Assembly: GCA_020466095.1 (NCBI GenBank) | Contig: CM035806.1 | Location: forward strand, 169,573,871 to 169,637,870 | Length of the DNA stretch: 64,000 nt | Direction: 5' to 3' | Source of the DNA: Chlorops oryzae | Taxonomy: Eukaryota > Arthropoda > Insecta > Diptera > Chloropidae | Shown: piece after piece, positions 35,998 through 45,746 of the stretch | Layout of the letters: each line of letters begins with the position of its first letter | How positions within the stretch are numbered: the stretch's first letter is position 1 | The notes under the pieces: generated by a model | Databases searched by the model: none | What the model was told of the DNA's origin: nothing | What the model saw: only the letters and a program-made list of their open reading frames with translations | Translations under genes and position numbers: made by a program

Positions 35998-36290
35998 AAT
36001 AAACTTAACTTAACTTAACTTAAACTTAACTTAACTTAACTTAACTTAACTTAACTTAACTTAACGCAACTTAACTTAACTAAACTTAACTTAACTTAAC
36101 GAAACTTAACTTAACTTAACTTAACTTAACTTAACGAAACTTAACGAAACTTAACTTAACTTAACTTGACTTAACGAAACTTAACTTAACGAAACTTAAC
36201 TTGACATGACTTAACTCGACTGGACTTGACTTAACTCGACTTGACTTGACTTAACATAACACAACTTAACTTAACTTAACTTAACTTACG
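35998..36290. repeat. Second (TTAAC)n array with variants
   Basis: About 290 bases of TTAAC with interspersed variants (TTAACGAAAC, TTGAC, TCGAC) concentrated toward the right end. It is more degenerate than the array at 30008-30770 but the same basic unit and strand. Confidence 0.95.
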
Positions 36291-38106
36291 GAGGGAAGTC
36301 ATTCATTGTGTGGTTGCACTCACTCACTGTAACGGTTTGCACAAAGAGAACGACAGCGAATATCAGGAAACGAAAACAAGAACCAACAACAAACGATCAC
36401 CAACGAGTATGAAAATCTTCAATAATACCCGAAAATCCTGAGATAATTTCTCAAAATGAATGGAAAGTGCTGCAGACAGGACGCGAACTAAGGAGGAGCT
36501 CAGCTCGCCTTCATTCGAAATTGCGTCGAAAGAAAAATCCTTTAAAAAAAATGCTATTTGATAAAAAAAAAAATAAGAAAGAAAGAAAATCTTCGACACT
36601 TGGCACCTGAAAATGTACCCTTCTATACAGGAACACACACACACACACACACATTAATGCATAAATTTATATGCATTTAAGTGTGTCTGTGTGTGTGTAC
36701 TAGTGTGTGTGTGTGTGTACGTGAGTCATATCTCCTTACATTTTCATATTTCAAGAGGGAAGTTATATTTTTAAGCAATCTTCATTTACATTCTCATTTC
36801 CATTTCCATTTTCATTTTCATTTCCATTTGCATTTTCATATTTATTTTGCCAGCGATGTTTACAGAATTATAAACGAGATACAAGCATACCGAAAATGCT
36901 TGCATACGCATGTGTATGAGTGTGTGTGTGTGAGTATACATATATATATGTGTGTGTATGCGTACTCCTTTTTGATGTAAATACGTGTGTGTAACAAGGA
37001 GAAGAAAGCAGAACAGTCAGTAGGAAAAATGTTAAAAAGAATAACTTTCACCGCATTTTCTTATATGGCATTTCCTACGAGGTAGCTTCAACGTGCATAT
37101 GTAACAACAAGCAGTAAAGGCCCATGATCGCACATTAAATTTTATTTGTATTTGCACAGTTAAATTGGTTTTTATCAGCCTTGAGAGAATGCAAACAAAA
37201 TTTTCTGTAAATTAAGATAACACCCAAAGACACAATATAGATAGACACACACACACACATACACACACGAAACGCACACGAATTTTCAAGTAAATTGTGT
37301 GTTTATATTTGTGGATGTGTACTTTATAAATGCCTTTTAATAAATAAAGATGAAAGCAATTTTTTAAAGTACTTATTTTTTTTTTTTTGAACGCACATCA
37401 ATTTCCCATCTAAAGGTGTACTACATCTCTGCAGCATTCAAATTTAAGACGAACACATTCACATAAATACAAATATATATTATTATGAAAATAAAGTAAT
37501 TTCAATCATTATGGAAAAATCTAATTAAGGACGATTTTTCTGGCAAGCTTAGAAATTGAAGATGGCTAATTCCTCCACAGGGAAAATAATAATTTTGCAC
37601 CTAAACGACAGTAGAGACGATACTTGAACCTAAGAGGTTCATTGATGAGCTACGCATGACCATCCAGCTTGGACTTACACATAATAAATGGAACGAAAGC
37701 TTATTTTGCTTCCCATAAACTTCAATTTGAAATTATTGAACAATGTTGCTCTGTGGAGCGATACGAATTTTCAATATATTTATCTGAGGAAATTTATGCC
37801 TGCTTAAAAACAAAAACGTTCGAGGAGAAACCATATTCAAAAGATATAAAAAAATCCCCGACTAAATTCCTTAAGACGTTGGACCACTGTTGAATTTTCA
37901 AAAATCGGAAAAAGTGTTTTATGGCCTTAAATATTTTAAGATCATCAAATGATTGAATGCGGCAAAAATATCCTCAGACGCAGACACATATGTTTAAAAA
38001 ATTTTTTAACCGCGCCCAAAAAAAAAAAAAAAAAAAAACAGGACCGTTCAAGTAAGACTGGGCGCGCACTTTAGCGCAGTTAACCCGTATTTCACCTCTG
38101 TTGCTA
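36291..38106. other. Non-coding; (CA)n/(GT)n and CATTTT repeats
   Basis: (CA)n at 36631-36652, (GT)n at 36683-36720, CATTTC/CATTTT at 36780-36850, (CA)n at 37244-37268, poly-A at 38019-38038. A short stretch at 37972-38005 (CAGACACATATGTTTAAA) resembles the inside left end of 20671-21470. No gene is seen. Confidence 0.5.
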
Positions 38107-38482
38107 CCCTGCAGGAATCCTGTCGCCATATGTCCCCAGGTCTATATTGACGTCAATATAGACAAGAGAACTAGTTCCAACATCAACAGTATTTATAGGC
38201 GGTGTCATTAGAGAAACTGTACTGTCAAGAGGTAGGTATAGTTCATCTTTATTGACCATGTCAACAACATGTCTCCCTATAGAGCGAAAGAGTACTCCTT
38301 TTGTCTACATAATAGTACCGACGTCAATAGTTTTTCGGTCTACTGTTGACATTCAATGACAACTCAATGTTAAATGTCAATAACGCAAAGCATTGCGACG
38401 GGTATAACTGGTCAGTAGTACCTACTGTTGACGCAGTCAGTAAAAAAAGAATATAGATTCACTATTGACATTTCCTGCAGGG
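38107..38482. mobile_element. CCCTGCAGGAA-family MITE, complete copy
   Basis: Ends CCCTGCAGGAA (38107-38117) and TTCCTGCAGGG (38472-38482) are inverted and flanked by TA on both sides. The interior includes the 24-bp perfect palindrome (38140-38163). Over about 320 bases it is the reverse complement of 1-377. Length 376 bp; no coding capacity. Confidence 0.88.
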
Positions 38483-39152
38483 TAGGGATGAAGCACATTC
38501 TGTGCGACATGCACGAACGAGCACGAGGTGCAGCAAAAAGAGAGTCAGTATTATGCTCCTAATACAATCGATGCGGACGGACAGGTCCTTCCTTCTTAAG
38601 AAGCGGAGAAGAAACTTTAAAATCATTTTGATTGTAATTTCGAAAAACAAAAAACGATTTCCAGAATACGCACATTTTTTCCACTGTATTTTCCTTTTTT
38701 TTAAATTTTTTTTTAATTTTTATTTTATTTTTTAAAATTTATTTATATTTTTTTAACATTTTTATTATATTTTATTTTATTTTTTATATTACATTATATT
38801 TATGTATTTATATTTATTGGACTATATTTGTTATTATTATTATTAGTTTATTTTTTAATTCAAGCAAATAGTTTTTACTTTTAACATATATAAATGAAAA
38901 ACGTGTGAAAACAGAAGAAAAACCCACCATTAGAATGTATCTTTTTTTTTGTATCTTTTTTTTTTGTTATAAATTCATAAAGCAATTGTATAACACTTTC
39001 AATCCACCCACACAGTCCGAAGGCTTAAATCCGTTCATATAAACAAGTTCATTTAAATAACCCACGAAATGAAAAGTACGATCAATTTAGATACTCGCAT
39101 AAATGTACATAAATTATAGAGAACATATGCGCTGCTGAAATTCATAGATATA
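38483..39152. other. Non-coding, very T-rich
   Basis: No gene is seen; long T/A-rich runs at 38690-38820. Confidence 0.5.
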
Positions 39153-39486
39153 CCCAGCCGGAAATTTTCTCATAAGTGACCAATTCATTAATTTTTTCAC
39201 CAAGGATATTAAGGGGAAAATTTGAGTAGGTACTTCTAAATTTTGCCATCGAGAGAAGGAACTTTTTATCGCAATTGCAATGGCATTGTCATCGATAGAG
39301 GTATCGATACGACGAAGTAGATCTACTCCACTTTCGATGACCAACCCGTGACATATGCTCTTATCACGGCCAATGCCGCTTGTGTATTAATTTCATTAGA
39401 AAGTTGGTGTATAATCAGGAGGAGTCGCGCGGCTCTATGTCATGCTGAAATCATTGATTGTTTCACCCGGGACATTTCCGGCTGGG
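39153..39486. mobile_element. TACCCAG-family MITE (copy 3)
   Basis: Ends CCCAGCCGGAAATTTTCTC (39153) and GGGACATTTCCGGCTGGG (to 39486) with TA on both flanks. The terminal repeat is shared with 16075-16615, but the interior differs. Confidence 0.82.
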
Positions 39487-40989
39487 TATCTATCCAATTA
39501 CAAAGGCCGCACATACACACACATTCTGTACATTCACACACATACAGTGATGGAATCGCCCTCGAAAGGAATCGCGCGGAACAAAATTGAACTGCACCGA
39601 ACCCGCTGCACCATGCTAAATTATATGGCACAACCCACTTAAAAACAATTGCATAAGTAGTTAGATGGGAAGAACGTTCTATGGGTGACTTCTAACAGAG
39701 TAACTTAATATTTTCAAATAAAATTGCTGTTTACAACAGCATTAAGAGTTTTTTTTTTAATTTCTTTTTTGCATTTTCAATAAATATTTTTTTTTTTTTG
39801 TAATTAATGTCGGTTCTCCAAAGCAATCGCTTTTAATTACAATGAATAAACGTTAAGTGTACTAGCCCGTTGGGAAAAAGTTTCGCACGATGTGATGATT
39901 GAGATTACTGCCGTTCGTTTCATTCATTTAAATGATGGTTATTGAAAATTTTGTCGAGCTTTGAGTGTACTATAGTTATAAGCGAATTCGAGCCATGATT
40001 ATGATCGATGACATTTCCTACAGTGCATTGCGATTTCTAAGCTAACGTTGTTATTTATGTACGAACAACATAATTAGATTGGTCTAGGAGTGGTGGAAAG
40101 CGAATTGAGGTAGATATAAAAGTCAATTTTCAAATGAAATTTCACATCGAACAGACGAACGGACGGACGGATGGACTGACAGACCAATGTACAGTGGTAA
40201 CTGAGTTCTTTAGTGAGAGACAGAGATAGTCACGTCATCGCTAAATTGAATTACCATTCGATGTGAAGTGAGGTGTTCTCCTTCTCCTTCCGAACGTGTT
40301 GATGTTTAGGGCGCCGATTCGGCATCATTTTGATTTTCATTTATTTGCAACGGACTGGACACGTCATCCTATAATCGAAAGTGCAATTGAATTCCCTACG
40401 GATGCGTGAGCACCAAATTATTTCGGGAGGAAACTTTATGAAATTGAAAACTTTATTCCGGGTTTTTTTTTTTTTTTTTTTTTTGTGTTCTTCTTTCATA
40501 TCAAATTTTAGAGAGGGCCAAAACACGCGCCTGATGCCTATCCCTACTAATTCTTTATTGAGTTAAAAAATTTTGTTCGCTTTAAGGAACAGTTCCTTCT
40601 AGGAAGGAGAGGACTTCTCATGAGTCCTCAGAAGACGCAGTGCACATTGTCCAATAGGGAGACACGCTGAACGCTTTGGTGTGTGTGTCCTCGAATGACT
40701 TGTGTAGCAGTTGCGGATGTTAGGAAGAACCGGGTTGGGGTCTAGCCATGAGTAGTAGATCGAGGCTAAGCGGCTGCTGTTTCCCTCACTTCTCTCACCG
40801 AGTTGTCCTGTATAGGAATAAAATACATAGGGTGGTTCAAGAACGAGTCGTGGAGCCATGCCACCTCTCTAACCGAATTTTCAAAAAGTGCCTGAGTAAA
40901 TTAAAGAATATAAATACCTATTTATATATGTACCTACAATTTATTTATTTATTTATATTAATAAAGTTTTGTTTGACTTTTCCTTCCAG
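39487..40989. other. Non-coding sequence before the first visible Tet exon
   Basis: No gene is seen. Open frames at 40599-40859 and 40748-41032 have no recognisable content except that the latter runs into the real exon at 40990. Confidence 0.5.
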
Positions 40990-41142
40990 GCACGTGGTCG
41001 TAAACAATCCAATGCCAAATCGAATAAATTAAATGCAACCGCCGCTGCTTCATCGCCAAGACAAGCTGCAAATTCTGCCATCAGTCCAACTGGAGCAACA
41101 GTTGTGCCACATCCATCGCCAAACACAACAAACGTGGTGGTG
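40990..41142 (+). CDS. Tet: Tet exon A (linker after the N-terminal region)
   Basis: A 153-nt phase-0 exon. The acceptor CTTTTCCTTCCAG ends at 40989 and the donor GTAAGC starts at 41143. It encodes 51 residues beginning ARGRKQSNAKSNKLNATAAA, a basic then Ser/Pro/Thr/Ala-rich stretch without a known domain. Its assignment to Tet rests on phase compatibility and co-linearity with the exons downstream: the intron to exon B is only 90 nt. In fly Tet proteins a linker of this kind separates the CXXC DNA-binding region from the Gln-rich middle; the CXXC exon is not in the window. Confidence 0.8.
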
Positions 41143-41232
41143 GTAAGCTTTAAAAAACAAACAAAAATAATTGAAAATTTTTTATCATCAATGATTTTTA
41201 TTTTGAATTTTTTTTTTTTTTTTTTTGTTCAG

Positions 41233-41579
41233 CAACATCAACAACAATTGACAAATTTGCAGCACCAACAACAGCAGCAACATCACCTGCAGTTGCAGCA
41301 AAATCCTCAGCAACAACAACAACAGCAACAGCAGCAGCAACACCAAGTGGTGCAACAAATTGTGCAAACGAGTCAACAGCAATTACATCATCAACATAGT
41401 TTTCAACACTTATCCCATCAACATCAACATCATCAGCAACATCAGCAACAACAACAACAACAACAGCAACAACAACAGCAACAACACAACAACAACAGCA
41501 ACAACAACAACAACAACACCAACAACATCAAATAACCGCACAAATTCAAACCATGAAAGAGCAACCACAACAACCAATG
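41233..41579 (+). CDS. Tet: Tet exon B (Gln/His-rich), with apparent frame break
   Basis: The acceptor TTTTTGTTCAG ends at 41232 and the donor GTAAGAATT begins at 41580, after CAACCAATG. The exon enters in phase 0 and encodes a Gln/His-rich region (QQHQQQLTNLQ..., then polyQ from CAA/CAG). In that frame it turns into polyAsn and stops at TAA (41533-41535). The last 45 bases read ITAQIQTMKEQPQQPM in a different frame and join exon C in phase 0. One base is therefore missing (or two extra) inside the CAA/CAG tract around 41470-41500. This may be a repeat-length error in the assembly, a polymorphism or a real null allele. Confidence 0.75.
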
Positions 41580-41968
41580 GTAAGAATTGCACCACAAAAA
41601 AAAATCAATAAAAATAAAACAAGAGTATAGAAAAAATCGCATGCGTCTGTGAATCGTAAAAAAAAACGCGGCTGTCGCGTGCCTTAAATATTTTTTTTTT
41701 GTTTTTTTTTTTTTTGTGTACCGATTAAAAAACACATTGGAAGCGCCCACTCCAATGATTTATTAAAATAGCGGGCCCGTCTTCTCCTAACTTAACCTCT
41801 TCATTTATCGGGAAAGCTAAGAGGGTGGTGGAAATGGATTGGTCACATTTGGCCTAGACATGCAGGCATCGGAAAAAACTGACTCATTTATGTTGTCTAG
41901 GGAGAAAACACTAAAAAAATTTATGCATGAATTATGGTTTTGTGATGTCCGGTTAAAACACACCGACA

Positions 41969-43035
41969 CACAGTGGGGCCGCTCCATATATTATATTTAT
42001 GACAGAATAATGACGATAACGTTAATTACTTGTATTTAGTAGAATTCCTGTCCAAAACTTCGCTGCAATCCCAACGGTAGTTGGTATTTTATAAGTGCTT
42101 CTTTCAATTTTATTCACATTTATTTAAAAAAATTGAAGCATACTTTTAGGGGAAGTGAAACTGTTGACATTCGATTTTTTTTAAATTTTATTTTTCCAAA
42201 TTTAAAGTAACAGTTCTCAAAAAGAACTTCAAGATTATTTAACAAAACGGCTTAATGGGAAAGCATATGACTAGCAACCGAGAGTTCTGAAGTTCAAGGC
42301 CCAAAAAAATTTAATCGAAATAATTTGTTTTTTTTTTAATTCGGATTTTTTCTTAAGTTTCGGGTAGTGTGGAGTTCATCCGAAAAAAAAATTTATTTCT
42401 ATTATACTTTTTTGGGCTTTGAACTTCAGAACTCTCGGTTCCTAGTCATATGCTTTCCCATTAAGCCGTCTTGTCAAATATAAAAACGGGTCCCAAAATC
42501 GAAATTAATTTTTGGAGCAAGTAACATTTTTAAGTAAAAAACAAAATTATGCTTGCATACTTTAGGGATTCACTTTTAAACGCGATAATCTCCGTTAACT
42601 GAGCCAATCCCAAAAAATCAATATCACTTGTATTCAGCGCATTTGACTTAATATTTCTAGATATGAAAGCCGTCTGTCGGTTTTTTGAACTAGCACAGTG
42701 TAATTATTCTACTTTTCCAATTTTAATAATTTTTTTTACCACATGAAAGAGTAATTGCTATATTTCCACTACAAAAAAAAATAAAACAAAGGCAATAGCT
42801 TTGGATTTTCACATAAAAAATGTTCTCTATTTGGACTAAAATTTTAATCTGAAATTTAATGAAAAACATTCCCTTGACTTTTGTTAGTTTTTTTTTTTAA
42901 TAAAAAAATTCAATTTTCATAAAAAAGAATGTTGAATTCTTCATATCCAAATATTTCTTTGCAAAAGTAAATCATTAAAATTTTGAAATTCCAAAGTTGA
43001 AATATCCAATTTTTTCCCACTGATGCCCCACTGTG
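41969..43035. mobile_element. Transib-like non-autonomous element (copy 2)
   Basis: Ends CACAGTGGGGC (41969-41979) and GCCCCACTGTG (43025-43035), bounded by an exact 5-bp direct repeat CGACA (41964-41968, 43036-43040). The left end matches the right end of copy 1 over about 24 bases (both CACAGTGGG..., then GCTCCATATAT), and the right end resembles the left end of copy 1. The two copies are thus one family in opposite orientation. It holds a pair of inverted tRNA-like segments (42249-42312, 42410-42472). No transposase frame; length 1067 bp. Confidence 0.88.
42249..42472. repeat. About 62-bp inverted repeat of tRNA-like sequence within the Transib-like element
   Basis: CGGCTTAATGGGAAAGCATA (42249) has its complement at 42453-42472, and the arms pair over about 62 bases with two or three mismatches around a loop of about 100 bases. 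Each arm looks tRNA-derived: an A-box-like GGCTTAATGGG and a B-box-like AGTTCAAGGCCC at tRNA-like spacing, with GAGAGTTCTGAAGTTCAAGG between. Confidence 0.6.
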
Positions 43036-43040
43036 CGACA

Positions 43041-44483
43041 CACGCCTGCGATGCGATTCTATTGGAGATTAAAAAAACAAAACAAAAACTTACCGCACTA
43101 CCCAGAAAAAAATTCTGTTTTTGCCGATCCGTTTTTTTTATATTTATTTTACTTTTTTATTATTATTATTTTATTTTTTTTTTTATATTTGTCCATCTGT
43201 GAATATTTGAATTCTCGTATTTTAAACTTAAAAATTTTGAAAACCCAACAGCGCAACAGATTTCTCGTTCAATTTTCATTCATAAAATTTCGAAAAATTT
43301 TTCTCAATGAATATTTGAAGAGGAAAACCATCTATGTATATGCTCTTTTATAATCGCATGCGTGTGTGTGTGTGTGTGTGTGTGTGTTGCTATTGTAGGT
43401 AGTGGAGTGGGTGTGGTTTTATTGGTAGCCAATTTGATTCATCAATAAAAGAGCATAAAATTGTATTTATAAATTCACACTCGTAGAGGCATCCTCCAAC
43501 TCGATGCGTACATTCATTCATACTTATTGTGAAATGAAATGTTTAGCCGCAAAATTGCAGTCATGGGTTCATTTCTGGTATCGATTGTATTTTGATTTTT
43601 GGTTTTTGGTTTTTTTTTTGTACTTATTTTCAAGTTTCCCTCAATTAAAAAGCATAAAAATAAAATAGTTTAAAATCTGTTGAATTTATTGAGTATGTAA
43701 GGGATTTTCCATACATAAATAAACCACAACGATGCAGTTTTGTGCCATTGAATCTCAATTGACTGGAAAGACTGACATACATATTTACAATAAATGCAAA
43801 TCGAGAGTGCCTCTTGGCCTATACATATGTACATACATATGTAGGTTAAGAGGAATGGAAACAGTATTTATTGAATTAAAAAATGAAACCTCAAAGCAAT
43901 GTGCTTTTTGAAAATCTTTTTCAAATTTTCCATTCAAAGAAGCCGTCTTTTAAGCAATTCAAGCACTAGGTTGCAGCATTTTATTTTTTTTTCGGGAGAT
44001 CTCAATGCAATTTTCCTATGGAACTATGGATTTGATTTCTAAAAAAAAAATATATATTTTAAACAATTTTTATGGAAGCCTTTTTTTTTTTTTGTATAAA
44101 TTTTTGAAAAAAAAAACTGTTTTTTGAATGGGGTTTTGCAACTTCTTCGATCAGAACTGGACGAAGCATCATCATTAGATTTATTCAAAATACCCATTAA
44201 ATTAGAGAAAATTAACCCCTCTAAGACTTAACTCTTACATAATGCAAAGAAAATGGTGATAAGGCTTAAATTTGTCATTTATCATCATTGCCTTGATTGG
44301 GATTGCCTTTATTCCCTCTCACTTATAAAATTTTGTTCGGTAAAAAATAAACAATTTCAAATAAAGAATTTAGGGTGTCATAGTAAGACGAGCCTGACTT
44401 CACAATACCCGGCACAGGCAAATTCATACATATGTTTGAACACTTTTAAGACGGGCCCTAAGACCACGACTATTAAGAAAAAG
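43041..44483. other. Intronic non-coding sequence
   Basis: No gene is seen. (GT)n at 43363-43387. ACAATACCCGGCACAGGCAA at 44402-44421 is a relic of the end of the CCCGACACA family. Confidence 0.5.
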
Positions 44484-45130
44484 CAGGGATGTGGAGTGGT
44501 TTTGAACCAAGCCGAGTTTGCACCGAACCGGTTTTGAACCGAACCGGTTTTGAACCGAATCGGTTTTGAACCGAACCGGTTTTGAATCGAACCGGTTTTG
44601 AATCGAACCGGTTTTGAAGCGAACCGGTTTTGAACCGAACCGGTTTTGAAGCGAACCGGTTTTGAACCGAACCGGTTTTGAGCCAGAAAACCACTTTTAT
44701 CTGCTGATGAACCGAACCATTATCATAACCGAAGTTTCTTTACATATGTTTGAACCGATCCGAAAACCGAACCCCTTTTTGTAAAGGTTCAGGGGTTAGT
44801 TCTTACAAATTTTGAATAGAAAAATTTTCTACACCTTCATAGTTTAGGGAATAATGGCAACATATCTTATAAGCGGCCTTTGCACGCTCATTTTTGCCTG
44901 CAACCATGCACAGTGGTCGGAGCGACTAGGCCAAAAATAAAAAAAAAATCGAAGTCGATATTCTTATGAAATTAGTATCGGTACCATCTCTAATATGAGT
45001 AAGGTAACCACCACTAACTTTTTATTGTGCATAATTTTAACCCTAAATGGCAAAAAATTCCGTTAGAAGTGGGAACACGTGTTAACAAATTTTTTCAGTT
45101 TGAGAAATTCCCGAACCAAACAAATCTGGA
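44484..45130. mobile_element. hAT-like CAGGGAYGTG-family element (copy 1, right end lost)
   Basis: It starts CAGGGATGTGGA (44484) and continues into about 10 copies of a 16-bp unit ACCGAACCGGTTTTGA (44513-44685). Then follow blocks shared in order and orientation with the complete copy at 48880-49734 (CTTTTATCTGCTGATGA, GCCTGCAACCATGCACAGTG, GGTAACCACCACTAACTTTT). At about 45135 the match ends and LINE-like sequence begins, so the right terminus has been lost or displaced. Confidence 0.75.
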
Positions 45131-45134
45131 CCGG

Positions 45135-45410
45135 GGAAGTGAAAATTCAATTGTAGAACAAATTGGAAAGAACAGATTAAGTTGGTATTGTCATATCCAA
45201 AGACGACCTGAATCGAATCCAGTTAAAAAGGCAATGGCAGCAGTTGTAGAACAGGGTATTAGGACAAGGGGTAGGAAAAAGAATTCGAGGTTTTGTCAGA
45301 TGACAAAATTAGGTCAGCGAATAGGTTTAACAAACAAAGTAGTTCAAGATGGGATAGCTTGCAGGCGTATTTTAAGGTCAGCTAGAGCTAGAGCTTCGGC
45401 AGCGCAATAG
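45135..45410 (+). pseudogene. LINE reverse-transcriptase C-terminal fragment
   Basis: The open frame ending at 45410 contains IGKNRLSWYCHIQRRPESNP and later EQGIRTRGRKKNSRF. This matches the pattern found after the RT domain of many non-LTR elements (RLxWxGHhxRxP...KKAh...G.R.RGRPKK.W). The catalytic RT motifs are absent, so this is only the 3' part of a dead copy. Family knowledge supports the call; no clade can be given. Confidence 0.6.
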
Positions 45411-45482
45411 AATGGGATTTGTGTTGGGCACAAGTTCGTGCAAAACAAAATTTGGTCTCTAAAGGTAGTTAGTTAGTTAGTT

Positions 45483-45655
45483 ATACGGACAGACAGGCAG
45501 GCAGACAGAGACGAACAGACAGACGTGGCTAAATCGAATCTCCTAGTGCCGCTAATCATTATCATATATAAATTTTGTATAGTCTATCTCGGCCTGTACT
45601 GAAATCTTTGATCCCAGAGAGCTCCGCGTCAGACATTGTCACGCAATGTGTCGAA
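45483..45655. mobile_element. Partial copy of the CCCGACACA-family element (right end)
   Basis: AATCTCCTAGTGCCGCTAAT...TTTTGTATAGTCTATCTCGG parallels 21356-21415, and the end has ACATTGTCACGCAATGTGTC. It has lost the intact terminus. It lies between the LINE fragment and Tet exon C. Confidence 0.6.
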
Positions 45656-45746
45656 TGAATGTCTTCACTTTAAGAGAAAAGAAAAAGAGAGAGAGAGAGA
45701 GAAAAAAAACTAAACTAAACTAAACTCCCTTTTCCTCCTTCCACAG

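Larger units (their letters stand above)
1..40989 (+). other. Tet: Probable part of a very long Tet intron (no host exon found)
   Basis: The first Tet coding exon visible in the window starts at 40990 with a good acceptor, and it is not the 5' end of the protein. The CXXC zinc-finger and N-terminal exons expected upstream in a fly Tet are not seen on the + strand to the left. The simplest reading is that the whole left 41 kb lies within one intron or is split by small exons I could not recognise. All protein-like content found here is transposon-derived or simple-repeat translation. That this is intron rather than intergenic sequence is inference. Confidence 0.55.
41580..45746 (+). other. Tet: Tet intron (4.2 kb) filled with transposons
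   Basis: GT-AG intron between exons B and C. It contains the Transib-like element at 41969-43035, a hAT-like copy at 44484-45130, a LINE fragment and a piece of the CCCGACACA family. A GA run (45690-45706) and a polypyrimidine stretch (CTCCCTTTTCCTCCTTCCAC) precede the exon C acceptor. Confidence 0.8.

Noticed and set aside
40599..40859. 86-codon minus-strand ORF before the first Tet exon
   Set aside because: No recognisable domain; opposite strand; typical random length.
44473..44694. 73-codon minus-strand frame with FKTGSVQNRF repeats
   Set aside because: Translation of the 16-bp GAACCGGTTTTGAACC array (reads every third unit); no gene context.
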